From Pyxidicoccus xibeiensis (GTDB lineage: Bacteria; Myxococcota; Myxococcia; Myxococcales; Myxococcaceae), in the NCBI RefSeq assembly GCF_024198175.1, contig NZ_JAJVKV010000023.1, positions 1-64,000 on the forward strand: a stretch of 64,000 nt of DNA. Direction: 5' to 3'. The position numbers and the translations under genes were made by a program. Below the pieces are notes generated by a model, which saw only the letters and a list, made by a program, of their open reading frames with translations, had not been told where the DNA came from and did no database searches. Shown here in pieces: positions 52,385 through 60,879 of the stretch. Position 1 is the first letter of the stretch. Each line of letters opens with the position of its first letter.

Positions 52385-54118
52385 CTACTCCGGTCGGTCC
52401 TCGGACACGTCCAGGCCCTCGAAGGCGCGGCCCAGGGCCACCACGCCCAGCCACACCTCCCCCACCAGCACGGCCGCGGCGGCCACGCCTGCCACGGGCA
52501 GCACCCACGGCCCCAGCACGGACGCCAGCGGCAACCCCACCAGCAGCGCCACCACCGCCGCCGGCAGCAGCCCCAGCAGCGTCACCACCATCGTCCCCAC
52601 CAGCGCCAGGAGCCGCTGGCCCATGGCCTCGAGGCCCCGGGGCCGCTCACCGAGCTCCGCGGGCGGCACCCAGGCCGGGAAGAGCACCACGGCCGCGTTC
52701 TGCACGAACAGGCCCGCCAGCGCCACCGCGGGCAGGAACACCGCCAGCGCCACGCCGCCCGGCCACCACCACTCCCCCAGCCGCGCTTCTTCCTCCCCGG
52801 GCCCCAGCACCAGCGCCACGCCCAGCAGCAGGAGCTGGAGGAAGGCCACCGACAGCGCGGACGCGGCCAGCTCCGCGCCCACCACCTGCCGGCCCGTCAG
52901 CGGCATCGCGCGCAGCAGGTCCAGCTTCGGCAGGTCCATCCGCAGGTCCACGCGGAAGGCGCTCGGGCCCATCACCGTCATCACCACCGCCAGCGTCAGC
53001 GCCAGGGGCCCCACCACCCGCCGGGTGTCCGTGAACAGGCGCGCATCGCCCAGCAGCGCCGCGATGGCGCCCCCCAGCACGACGAACACCACGAACATCG
53101 CCACCCCGCCCCCCATCCGCCTGCGCGCGATGAGGTTCTTCCAGACGAGCGCCACCTCCGGCCGCCCGCGCGCCAGCAGCCGGAACGGCGGCCTGCGCAG
53201 CGTGAGCTTCCCCACCCGGGCCAGCTGCCCCGAGCCGCGCAGCGCCCGCGCCCGCGAGTGCGCCTCTGCCCGCACCACCGCCGTCTCCTCGAAGGGCACC
53301 TCCGCCAGCAGCACCCAGCCGTAGTGCGCGGCCAGCAGCCCCAGCACCGGCGGCAGCGCGCGCAGGAAGGCGCCCACGTCCCGGGCCAGCGCGGGCGCCA
53401 CCAGCACCTGCCCGGGCCACAGCACCGCCGCCAGGCCCGGTGAGTCCAGCACCGCGCGCAGCCACGTCCGCAGCTCACGCGACGAGGAGAGGTCGTCCGG
53501 CATGGGGTGCGCCCGCAGCGCGGCCAGCCCCGCGAGCACCACCGCGGCGAGCACCAGCGCCACGGCGCCCCAGCGCACCGCCACGCCCCAGCGGCCCCGC
53601 GCGGCCAGCCGCGTGCGCATGAAGGACGCCGCCGTCGAGTGCAGGTACAGCGTCCCCAGCCCCAGGCTGCTGCCCAGGAAGAACAGCACCGGCGCGGCGC
53701 TCACCACCCGGCCGACGAACAGCGTGGCGAACAGCGCGCCCACCACCGTCCCCAGCAGCCCGCGCACCAGCTTGTAGTGCAGCAGCGCGCGCCGGGGGAT
53801 GGGCGCGGGGAAGAGCTGCACCACCTCGGTCTCCGTGAAGGACAGCGACGGCCTGTCGCGCCCCAGCGCCCACGCGGCGAACACCGTCCCCAGCGCGGAG
53901 ACGACCAGCGACAGCTCGGTGAACAGCCGCGCGCCCGGCGACGCCCCGCCGCCCACTCCCCGGAAGCTCAGGCCCCGCGAGAAGACGTAGGCCACGTAGG
54001 CCAGGCCCACCAAGGCCCCCAGCAGGTAGCGCGGCCGCTTCAGCCGCCGCACCTGCCGCAGCACGCGGTTGCGCCAGGAGGCCCGCCAGAGGAAGAGGAC
54101 GGCGCCCGGGAAGCTCAC
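52385..54118 (-). CDS. putative ABC exporter permease
   Basis: A 577-residue polytopic protein with roughly twelve hydrophobic segments and no ATPase motifs, resembling the 'putative ABC exporter' permeases paired with separate ATPases. The first segment follows a basic cytoplasmic stretch (RVLRQVRRLKRPRYLLGALV, near 15-34). The middle contains EVALVWKNLIARRRMGGG near 323-340, then helices to the end. GTG start at 54118 overlaps the ATPase stop (GTGA), so translation is coupled. Substrate unknown. Confidence 0.75.
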   Translation of the reverse strand: MSFPGAVLFLWRASWRNRVLRQVRRLKRPRYLLGALVGLAYVAYVFSRGLSFRGVGGGASPGARLFTELSLVVSALGTVFAAWALGRDRPSLSFTETEVVQLFPAPIPRRALLHYKLVRGLLGTVVGALFATLFVGRVVSAAPVLFFLGSSLGLGTLYLHSTAASFMRTRLAARGRWGVAVRWGAVALVLAAVVLAGLAALRAHPMPDDLSSSRELRTWLRAVLDSPGLAAVLWPGQVLVAPALARDVGAFLRALPPVLGLLAAHYGWVLLAEVPFEETAVVRAEAHSRARALRGSGQLARVGKLTLRRPPFRLLARGRPEVALVWKNLIARRRMGGGVAMFVVFVVLGGAIAALLGDARLFTDTRRVVGPLALTLAVVMTVMGPSAFRVDLRMDLPKLDLLRAMPLTGRQVVGAELAASALSVAFLQLLLLGVALVLGPGEEEARLGEWWWPGGVALAVFLPAVALAGLFVQNAAVVLFPAWVPPAELGERPRGLEAMGQRLLALVGTMVVTLLGLLPAAVVALLVGLPLASVLGPWVLPVAGVAAAAVLVGEVWLGVVALGRAFEGLDVSEDRPE

Positions 54119-54900
54119 GGAGCGCGTGTTCCCGTCCCGCTCGCGGGCAGGGCGACGTCCGCGTCCGCCGCGCTGGTGATGCGCACGAAGAGCTCCTCCA
54201 GCGACGCGCTCCCCGCGTCCGGCCCGCTGAGCCGGGAGCGGATGTCCGCCAGCGTGCCCAGCGCCACGGCCCGCCCGCCGGCAATCACCAGCAGGCGGTG
54301 GCACAGCTCCTCCACCAGCGGCAGCAGGTGCGAGGACAGCACCAGCGCGGCGCCCTCCTCCGCCCGCCGCCGCAGCGACGCCTTCATCCGGCGGATGCCG
54401 ATGGGGTCCAGGCCCGTGAGCGGCTCGTCCAGCAGGATGAGCTTCGGCGAGTGCAGGAAGCCGCAGGCGATGGACAGCTTCTGCTTCATGCCCCGCGACA
54501 GCTCGCCAGGCAGCGCCTTCTCCTTGCCTGACAGCTCCATCTCCTCCAGCAGCGCCCGGCCCCGGGCCTCCCAGTCCTCCACGCCGTAGAGCCGCGCGGT
54601 GAAGTTCAGGTGCTCCCACACCGTGAGGTAGTCGAAGAAGCGCGGCTCGTCCGGGAGGAAGGCCAGCGCGCGCTTCGCCTCCACCGGCGTGCGCCCCAGG
54701 TCGTGTCCCGCCACCACCACCCGGCCGGAGCCCGGCGGAAGGATGCCCGCCAGGCACCTCAGCGTGGACGTCTTCCCCGCGCCATTGGGCCCCACCAGCC
54801 CGAGCACCTCGCCGGGCGCCACCTCGAAGGTGAGCCCCTGCACGGCCTTCACGTCTCCGTACGCCTTCTCCAGGCCCTCCACCCGCAGGACGGAATCCAT
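54115..54900 (-). CDS. ABC transporter ATP-binding protein
   Basis: A 261-residue ATPase of the CcmA/NatA-like subfamily: Walker A GPNGAGKTST near 37-46, Q-loop region LPDEPRFFDYLTVWEHLNF, signature ELSRGMKQKLSIA near 133-145 (LSRGMKQ instead of LSGGQ, typical of this group), Walker B LILLDEPLTGLD near 153-164 and the H-loop SSHLLPLVEEL. The C-terminal 35 residues form a regulatory tail (SLEELFVRITSA). It directly follows cheY at 17 bp, so it may be expressed with the chemosensory operon. Confidence 0.88.
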   Translation of the reverse strand: MDSVLRVEGLEKAYGDVKAVQGLTFEVAPGEVLGLVGPNGAGKTSTLRCLAGILPPGSGRVVVAGHDLGRTPVEAKRALAFLPDEPRFFDYLTVWEHLNFTARLYGVEDWEARGRALLEEMELSGKEKALPGELSRGMKQKLSIACGFLHSPKLILLDEPLTGLDPIGIRRMKASLRRRAEEGAALVLSSHLLPLVEELCHRLLVIAGGRAVALGTLADIRSRLSGPDAGSASLEELFVRITSAADADVALPASGTGTRAP

Positions 54901-54916
54901 TCGCGCGCGTCCGCCC

Positions 54917-55297
54917 TCAGTCCAGCTTCAGCAGGTCACGCACCGTGTCCATCACCACGCGGGCCTGCACGGGCTTCACGAGGTACGCGCTGGCGCCCAG
55001 CCGCATCGCCCGCTCGCGGTCCGCCGCCGCGCCCTCCGTGGTGATGACGACGATGGGCACGTTGCGGTGGTCCGTCGCCTGGCGGATGTGGCTGATGAGC
55101 TTCAGCCCGTCCATCAGCGGCATGTTGATGTCCGTCAGCACCAGGTCGAAGCGCCCCTGCGTCAGCTTCTTCAGCCCCTCGGCCCCATCCTGCGCCTCGG
55201 TGCAGACCACGCCGTCCAGGCGCTGCAGGGCATACATGATGCTCCGCCGCATCGCCTGCGAGTCGTCCACCACCAGTGCTCGGATCTGCTGCGCCAT
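54917..55297 (-). CDS. CheY-like single-domain response regulator (distal)
   Basis: A 126-residue receiver with the acidic pair Asp11-Asp12, phosphoacceptor Asp56 in LTDINMP, Thr in VITTEG and Lys108 in YLVKPV. It lacks an output domain, so it acts by protein binding. It closes the chemosensory gene set, 154 bp after cheB, and is followed by the ABC transporter pair. With the first cheY in this operon it makes two candidate phosphate acceptors for the single CheA. Confidence 0.92.
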   Translation of the reverse strand: MAQQIRALVVDDSQAMRRSIMYALQRLDGVVCTEAQDGAEGLKKLTQGRFDLVLTDINMPLMDGLKLISHIRQATDHRNVPIVVITTEGAAADRERAMRLGASAYLVKPVQARVVMDTVRDLLKLD

Positions 55298-55413
55298 GTC
55301 CGGCTCAGCCTAACACCCGGGACAAGCGGTGGATCCACCTGCCCCGCGAGGCCATGTCCGGCACCAACAGGCCCGGCACCGGGCGCTGTCCGGCAAAGAC
55401 ACTCCGCGTACGG

Positions 55414-55447
55414 GGCTTCCGGACAGAGCGCTGAAGCCGGACTGTCC
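55414..55447 (-). terminator. nested hairpins between cheB and the distal cheY
   Basis: GGCTTC (55414-55419)/GAAGCC (55433-55438) and the overlapping GGACAG (55421-55426)/CTGTCC (55442-55447) are alternative stems that cannot both form, an attenuator-like layout. The string TGTCCGGC also recurs in this gap. No T-run is seen. Confidence 0.35.
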
Positions 55448-55451
55448 CTGA

Positions 55452-56489
55452 CTACCGCCGCCGCTTCGCCACGGCGGCCAGCGCGGGGCCGATGTCGCCC
55501 AGCCGCAGCACGCGCTTCACCGCCCCGGTGGCGATGGCCTCTCCGGGCATGCCGAACACGACGGCCGTCTCCTCCGACTCGGCCCAGACCTCGCCGCCCG
55601 CGCGGTGCACCTCGCGGGCGCCCTCCGCGCCGTCCGCGCCCATGCCCGTCAGCACGACGGCCAGCGACTTGGAGCCCAGCACCTGCGCCACGCTGGTGAA
55701 GAGCCGGTCCACGCTGGGCGCGTACTTGTCCAGCGGCGTGGGCGGCGGCGTGTGCAGCTCCAGCCGCGTCCCGCGCTCGGCCACCACCATGTGACGCCCG
55801 CCCGGGGCGATGTACACGTGCCCCGGCTGCACCACGTCCCCGTCACACGCCTCCGTCACCGTGAAGGGGCCGATGCGGTCCAACCGCTCCGCGAAGGCGC
55901 GGGTGAACTGCGAGGGCATGTGCTGGCTCACCAGCACGCACGGCGTCGGCTCCGCGGCCAGCCCCTCCAGCAGTCGCTGGACAGCGGGAGGCCCGCCCGT
56001 GGACGCGCCCACCGCCACCACCAGCGGCAGCTCGCCCGCCACCGCCATGGCCCGCGCGCCCGGCGCCGCGTGCCGCTGTCCGGGACGGACGTGCCGGGCC
56101 GCGCGCACCTTGTCGAGCAGCTCGCCGCGCAGCCCGTCCAGCGCCTCCTGCGTGCCCCGGGGCGGCTTGGCGATGAAGTCGAAGGCCCCCAGCTCCAGCG
56201 CCTTGAACACGTCCGACTTGTGCGCGTAGCTGGAGATGACGATGACGGGCGTGGGCAGCGTGCGCATCAGCAGCCGCAAGAATGTGTAGCCCCCCAGCTT
56301 CGGCATCTCCAAGTCCAACGTCACCACGTCCGGCTTCAGCTCCAGGACCTTCTTCAGCCCCTCCTCGCCGTCCGCCGCGCGGTCCAGCACGCGCACGTCC
56401 GGCGCGGACTCCAGCAGCGTGGAGAGGGTGCGGCGGTTGTGCGCCGAGTCGTCGATGACGAGCACGGAGATGGAGTCCTGCGCGCTCAT
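55452..56489 (-). CDS. cheB: CheB protein-glutamate methylesterase
   Basis: Removes methyl groups from chemoreceptors; its activity is set by phosphorylation. The 345-residue protein has a receiver with Asp59 in TLDLEMP and a C-terminal methylesterase with the catalytic triad Ser163 (GASTGGPP), His190 (SQHMPSQFT) and Asp286 (TGMGADGAEG), matching the spacing in characterised CheB. The ATG overlaps the cheR stop by 4 bp. The linker (about 125-150) is basic and Pro/Ala-rich. Confidence 0.95.
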   Translation of the reverse strand: MSAQDSISVLVIDDSAHNRRTLSTLLESAPDVRVLDRAADGEEGLKKVLELKPDVVTLDLEMPKLGGYTFLRLLMRTLPTPVIVISSYAHKSDVFKALELGAFDFIAKPPRGTQEALDGLRGELLDKVRAARHVRPGQRHAAPGARAMAVAGELPLVVAVGASTGGPPAVQRLLEGLAAEPTPCVLVSQHMPSQFTRAFAERLDRIGPFTVTEACDGDVVQPGHVYIAPGGRHMVVAERGTRLELHTPPPTPLDKYAPSVDRLFTSVAQVLGSKSLAVVLTGMGADGAEGAREVHRAGGEVWAESEETAVVFGMPGEAIATGAVKRVLRLGDIGPALAAVAKRRR

Positions 56490-57367
56490 CGGCCCTCCCC
56501 TCCCGTCAACCCCGGCAGCTCCGGCCGGCGGTACACCAGGTCTCCGCGCAGGTGCACCAGCTCGAAGTCCGCGCCCAGGTTGAGGAGGTTCTCCGAGTGG
56601 CCCAGCAACAGATACCCCCCTGGAACGAGCCGGTCCCTGACGATGCGCAGCACCCGGCGGCGCGCCGCCTGGTCGAAGTAGATCATCACGTTGCGGCAGA
56701 AGACGGCGTCCATGCGCGGCACCAGCTGGCTGCCCGTCTCGTCCAGCAGGTTGTGGTGGCCGAAGGACACCCAGGAGCGCACCTCGTCGCGTACGCGCAC
56801 GCGGTTGTTGCCCGCCGGCACGAAGAAGCGCTCCAGCAGGTCCGCCGACGTGGCGCGCAGCGCGGACGGGCCGTACTCCGCGCGCCGCGCCAGCGCCAGC
56901 ACGCGCCGCGAGATGTCCGTGCCGTACACCTCCACGTCCCAGTCGTCGAAGCGGTGGCTGTCCTTGAGGAGCATGGCCAGCGTGTAGGCCTCCTCGCCGG
57001 AGGAACAGCCCGCCGACCACAGCCGCAGCCGCTTCAGGCGCCCGTTGCGCTTCTCCAGCACCGGCAGCAGCTCGTCGCAGAAGGCCTTGAGCTGCGAGGG
57101 CTCGCGGAAGAAGTACGTCTCGTGCGTGGTGAGCGACTCGACGGCCGCTTCCAGCTCGGCGTGCCGCTGCGGGTCGTAGCGCAGGTAGCGGTGGTACGCG
57201 CCGAAGTCCGCCAGGCCCAGCGCCTCCAGCCGCGGCCACAGCCGGCGCTCCATCACGAACTTCATGTCCTCGTGCACCAGGATACCGCAGTGCGAATACA
57301 CGTGGTCCCGCAGGAGGCGGAACTCCTCCACCGTCATCTCCGGGCGACTGTCGTCGAAGCGTGACAC
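56486..57367 (-). CDS. cheR: CheR chemoreceptor methyltransferase
   Basis: Methylates receptor glutamates using S-adenosylmethionine. The 293-residue protein has the N-terminal helical domain (about 10-75), THETYFFREPSQLKAF near 81-96, and the SAM-binding motif SAGCSSGEEAYTLAM near 118-132, then NVMIYFD near 234. GTG at 57367 is chosen because GAGGGGGA lies just upstream and the HEAT gene ends at 57379; an in-frame ATG at 57337 would also start a plausible protein. There is no TPR extension. Confidence 0.93.
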   Translation of the reverse strand: MSRFDDSRPEMTVEEFRLLRDHVYSHCGILVHEDMKFVMERRLWPRLEALGLADFGAYHRYLRYDPQRHAELEAAVESLTTHETYFFREPSQLKAFCDELLPVLEKRNGRLKRLRLWSAGCSSGEEAYTLAMLLKDSHRFDDWDVEVYGTDISRRVLALARRAEYGPSALRATSADLLERFFVPAGNNRVRVRDEVRSWVSFGHHNLLDETGSQLVPRMDAVFCRNVMIYFDQAARRRVLRIVRDRLVPGGYLLLGHSENLLNLGADFELVHLRGDLVYRRPELPGLTGGEGR

Positions 57368-57378
57368 GCGGTTCCCCC

Positions 57379-59355
57379 TCAGCGCCTGGACAGGCGCTCC
57401 ACCGCGTCGGACAGGGTCTGCCGCGCCAGGGCGTCCGGCTCCGCCTCCAGCGCCTGGCGGGCGGCGCCCAGGCACTCCGGCCCGCCCGAATCCCCCAGCA
57501 CCCGCGCCGCCGCCGCGCGCACGTCCCAGCGCGCATGGCCCAGCAGCGCCAGCGCCAGCGCCACGCCCTCCTCGGACACCGCTCCCGCGGACAGGGCCGC
57601 CTTCACCACCTCCGCGTCGGGATGGCCCGCCGCCTCCCGCAACACGTGGGGGCTCGCCGCCCCCAGCCGCGCCAGCGCGCGCACCGCCGCCACCGCCAGC
57701 GCGCCGTCCGGGTGCCGCACCAGCGTTTCCAGCTCCGTCGCCCGCTCCACCGCGCCGCACTCGCCCACCGCCTGCACCGCGGCCAGCCGCACGGACACGT
57801 CCTCGTCATGCAGCGCGGGCAGCAGCAGCGCCCCCGCCTCCGGGCCGCCCAGCCGTCCCATGGCGCGCGCGCCCGCGGCCCGCACCGGCACCGCCTCGTC
57901 CGCCAGCGCCGCGCGCGACAGCTCCCGGCCCACCGCGCCGTCCACCTCTCCCGCGGCCTCCACCGCCGCCGCGCGCCAGGGGGGCTCCACGTCCCGGGCC
58001 AGCCGCCGCAGCGCGGGCAGCGCGGGCGCGCCGCCCACGCGGGCCAGCGCCGCCACCGCCGCCGGAGTCGCCCGATTCTCCACCGCCTCCTCCAGCGCCG
58101 CCAGCACGGCGGGCCGCGCGCTGCCCGCGAGCACGCCCAGCGCCCGGGTCGCCACGCCCGCCAGGGCCGGGTCCACCAGCAGGTCCACCAGCGGGGGCAC
58201 GGCCTCCGGAGAGCGCGTGCGGCCCAGCGCGCGCACCACGCCGGCGCGCAGGTCCTCCTCCGCCCACTCCAGCAGCGCGCACAGCGCCGTCACCGACGAC
58301 GGGTCCACCAGGTCCACCAGCGCCTCGACGGCGGCCGCCCGCGCCGGCAGGGACAAGTCCGGCATCCGGGCCAGCAGCGCGCGCCCGCCCTCCGGCCCCA
58401 GCCGGCACAGCGTGTTCAGCACCTCGCGCAGCAGCCGGTCCTCGCGCGCCGCCTCCGCCACCGGCACCGCGAGCGACGCCTCGCCCAGCGCCGCCACCGC
58501 CACCAGGGCGCCCGCGCGCACCGTGACGTCGTCGGCCTCCAGCGCCTGGGCCAGCCGCTCCGCCGCGTCCGGCAGCCGCCGCAGCGCCGCGCGCACCACC
58601 GCCTCGATTTCACCGCGCCGCACCGGCTCCGCCAGCGCCGTCTGCGTCCCCAGTCCGCCCAGGGCCGCCTCGCGCACCGAGCGCAGCGGTGACGCCAGGC
58701 CCTGGCAGATGCGCTCGGTGGCCGCCACCTGGGGCACCAGCCCCAGCACGCGAAAGGCACTGCGCTGCAGCCGCATGTCCCCCAGCAGCGCCACCACGAC
58801 GGACAGCGGCGGCGGGCACCGCAGCAGCGCCAGCCCCTCCAGCGCGGACAGCCTCAGCAGGGGCTCCGGGTCCTCCAGCAGCGCTTCCAGCGCGCGGGCC
58901 GCGTGCTCGCCGCCCACCCGTCCCAGCGCCTCGGAGACGGCCACCCGCACGTTGAGGTCGGCGTCCTCCAGCGCTTGAACCAGGGGCAGCTCCGCGGTGC
59001 GCTGCCCGAGCTGCCCGAGGATGTCCGCCGCGAACTTGCGCTGATCCGGGTCCGGGTGCGCCAGCAGCCGCACCAGCGGCCCCAGGGACGCACCGCCCAG
59101 GCCCGCCAGCGCCTCCGCCGCCGCGTTGCGCGCGCCCGTCTCGCCCCGCTCTCCCAGCACGCAGATGAGGCGCTCGGCCACCTCGCGCGGCGACGGCAGC
59201 CGCTTGAGGGCCTCGGCCGCGATGTGGCGCACGCGCCAGCTCTCGTCGTGGAGGCCGAGCACCAGCACCTCCAACGCCCCCGGCATCCGGGGGTCCAGCT
59301 CGTGGAGCGCCCGGTACCGCTCCTCCTCCGCCGGGAACTCGGGCAGGTGGTTCAT
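57379..59355 (-). CDS. HEAT-repeat protein of the chemosensory operon
   Basis: A 658-residue soluble protein made almost entirely of HEAT/armadillo-like repeats of about 30 residues, roughly 20 in all, with recurring DxxVRxxAAxALGxLG-type cores (for example DESWRVRHIAAEALKRL near 37-53 and DEDVSVRLAAVQAVGECG later). Such scaffolds bind other proteins. It is translationally coupled to the preceding membrane protein gene (4-bp overlap) and lies 11 bp before cheR, so it is an integral operon part. No signal peptide or enzyme motif. Partner unknown; a known M. xanthus chemosensory system also includes a HEAT-like protein. Confidence 0.85.
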   Translation of the reverse strand: MNHLPEFPAEEERYRALHELDPRMPGALEVLVLGLHDESWRVRHIAAEALKRLPSPREVAERLICVLGERGETGARNAAAEALAGLGGASLGPLVRLLAHPDPDQRKFAADILGQLGQRTAELPLVQALEDADLNVRVAVSEALGRVGGEHAARALEALLEDPEPLLRLSALEGLALLRCPPPLSVVVALLGDMRLQRSAFRVLGLVPQVAATERICQGLASPLRSVREAALGGLGTQTALAEPVRRGEIEAVVRAALRRLPDAAERLAQALEADDVTVRAGALVAVAALGEASLAVPVAEAAREDRLLREVLNTLCRLGPEGGRALLARMPDLSLPARAAAVEALVDLVDPSSVTALCALLEWAEEDLRAGVVRALGRTRSPEAVPPLVDLLVDPALAGVATRALGVLAGSARPAVLAALEEAVENRATPAAVAALARVGGAPALPALRRLARDVEPPWRAAAVEAAGEVDGAVGRELSRAALADEAVPVRAAGARAMGRLGGPEAGALLLPALHDEDVSVRLAAVQAVGECGAVERATELETLVRHPDGALAVAAVRALARLGAASPHVLREAAGHPDAEVVKAALSAGAVSEEGVALALALLGHARWDVRAAAARVLGDSGGPECLGAARQALEAEPDALARQTLSDAVERLSRR

Positions 59356-59747
59356 TCGAAGACCTGGTCGGACCCCTGTTGCATGTAGAACCAGAGGGCG
59401 TAGATGCCCACCGCCGTGCCCAGGGGGGCGCTCGGCAGGGAGATGATGCCCAGCACCAGCGCCGCCATCCTCGCCCACCGCCGGCGCTTCAGCAGGCCGA
59501 CGCCGGTGATGATGCCCGGCAGCCCCACCAGCAGGAGGCACCCGCCCATGCCGAGGGTGCCGACGAGCATCACCGTGCGCGACTCCTGAGGCATGTCCGG
59601 CCCCCCCAGGGTGCTGGCGAAGAGCATGACGCCCACCACCGCCACCGCGGCCAGCAGCGTCAGGGCGTTCATCACGATGAAGAGGATGCCGAGGATGCGG
59701 CGGTGCCCTTCCAGTCCCTGCGTCTCCATCCGTGACACCCCTTCCAT
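59352..59747 (-). CDS. small membrane protein of the chemosensory operon
   Basis: A 131-residue protein with three hydrophobic helices (about 20-42, 58-80, 92-120) separated by short loops, including a GGCLLLVGLPGIITGVGLLK stretch. No domain recognised. The ATG at 59747 has GGAG 5 nt upstream; an internal ATG at 59729 is the alternative. It lies 2 bp after cheW and overlaps the HEAT gene by 4 bp. Its membrane location suggests a possible input or anchor for the HEAT protein, but that is inference. Confidence 0.6.
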   Translation of the reverse strand: MEGVSRMETQGLEGHRRILGILFIVMNALTLLAAVAVVGVMLFASTLGGPDMPQESRTVMLVGTLGMGGCLLLVGLPGIITGVGLLKRRRWARMAALVLGIISLPSAPLGTAVGIYALWFYMQQGSDQVFE

Positions 59748-59749
59748 GC

Positions 59750-60274
59750 TCACTCCGGCTTCCTCGAGGACTCGCGCTCCAGCTCCGCGCGCAGCAGGGC
59801 CTTGAGGTCCAGCAGCAACCTCAGGCGCTCCGGCGGCCCGCACACGCCCACCACGAAGGGCGAGCGCCCCGCCACCACCAGCGCGGGCGCGGGCTTGATG
59901 TCCCCGCGGCGCACCCGCATCACCTCCGCCACCCGGTCCACGCGCACCGCCACGCGCCGCGTCCCCAGCCGGCACACCAGCAGCCGCGCCTTGGGCGACT
60001 CCGGCGTCGGCTGGCCCAGGAGCCGGCTGCGCAGGTCCACCACCGGCAGGATGGTGCCTCGCAGGTGCAGCACCCCCTCCACGAAGGAAGGAGCATGGGG
60101 GATGGGGGTGACACGCTGGGGCGGGAGGATTTCCTCCACGCGCATGATGTCCAGCACGTACTCCTCGCGGCCCACGAAGAAGGCGCACAGCTGCACCACC
60201 GTGTCCGCCTCGGAGGTGGGCGCGTCCAGCACCGCGCGCGGCCGGCGCGCCAGGAGGTTGACGGAGTCCTTCAT
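59750..60274 (-). CDS. cheW: CheW-like coupling protein (second copy)
   Basis: A 174-residue CheW domain protein with LCAFFVGREEYVLDIMRVEE near 29-48, HLRGTILPVVDLRSRLL near 71-87 and VDRVAEVMRVRRGDI near 111-125. CheW links receptors to CheA. It differs clearly from the other CheW, with a basic C-terminus. The ATG overlaps the stop of the upstream cheW by 4 bp. Confidence 0.9.
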   Translation of the reverse strand: MKDSVNLLARRPRAVLDAPTSEADTVVQLCAFFVGREEYVLDIMRVEEILPPQRVTPIPHAPSFVEGVLHLRGTILPVVDLRSRLLGQPTPESPKARLLVCRLGTRRVAVRVDRVAEVMRVRRGDIKPAPALVVAGRSPFVVGVCGPPERLRLLLDLKALLRAELERESSRKPE

Positions 60275-60855
60275 GACGAGAGCGCCTGCTCCGGGTCCAG
60301 GAGGATGTAGAGCGTCGCGCCCCGCCGGCCGATGCCCACCACGCAGTCGCGCTCCCCGGTGCGCAGCCCCGGCGGCGCCGCCTCCAGCATGGAGGGCTTC
60401 AGCTTCACCACGCCGGTGACGCCGTCCACCCACACCCCGGCCGGGCCGGACTCCGTGCGCAGCACCAGGATGCGCGCCTCGCGCGGGGGCTGGAGTGCCT
60501 CGGGCCCGGCCACCACCGGCGCCCGGTCCGCCAGCCGCAGCCGCATCTTGATGTCGTAGGCGGGCAGCAGCTCGCCCCGCAGGTTCATCACGCCCAGCAG
60601 GTGGGGCTCCGCCCGCGGAATCTCCGTCAGCGGCGGCACCTTGGAGATTTCGCGCACGACGCGGATGGGCACCGCGTAGCACTCGCCCTCCAGGCGGAAG
60701 GCCAGGTACTCCTCCGGCACCTCCTCGGGCGCGGAGCCCTGGGCCCCGTCGCTCCCGGAAGCAAAGTCCTGCAGGCCGGCGACATCCTCGTCCGGGCGGT
60801 AGAAGAAGTCGTCGAGCAGCTCAGCGAACCTGGACACGGCCACCAAGAATAGCAC
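60271..60855 (-). CDS. cheW: CheW-like coupling protein (first copy)
   Basis: A 194-residue CheW-type protein: a short acidic N-terminus (FFYRPDEDVAGLQDF), then LAFRLEGECYAVPIRVVREI near 50-69 and MNLRGELLPAYDIKMRLRL near 90-108. The start is uncertain: GTG at 60855, with other GTG codons at 60843 and 60837 (MSRFAELL); no ribosome site is clear. Two CheW proteins with one CheA suggest either hybrid arrays or distinct receptors. Confidence 0.88.
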   Translation of the reverse strand: MLFLVAVSRFAELLDDFFYRPDEDVAGLQDFASGSDGAQGSAPEEVPEEYLAFRLEGECYAVPIRVVREISKVPPLTEIPRAEPHLLGVMNLRGELLPAYDIKMRLRLADRAPVVAGPEALQPPREARILVLRTESGPAGVWVDGVTGVVKLKPSMLEAAPPGLRTGERDCVVGIGRRGATLYILLDPEQALSS

Positions 60856-60879
60856 CGGACGGCCCTACCGCGCCGCGAG

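Noticed and set aside
55452..57536. A single fused CheR-CheB open frame
   Set aside because: The open frame in the cheB register continues upstream only as a shadow of cheR. Distinct starts with 4-bp overlap explain it better.
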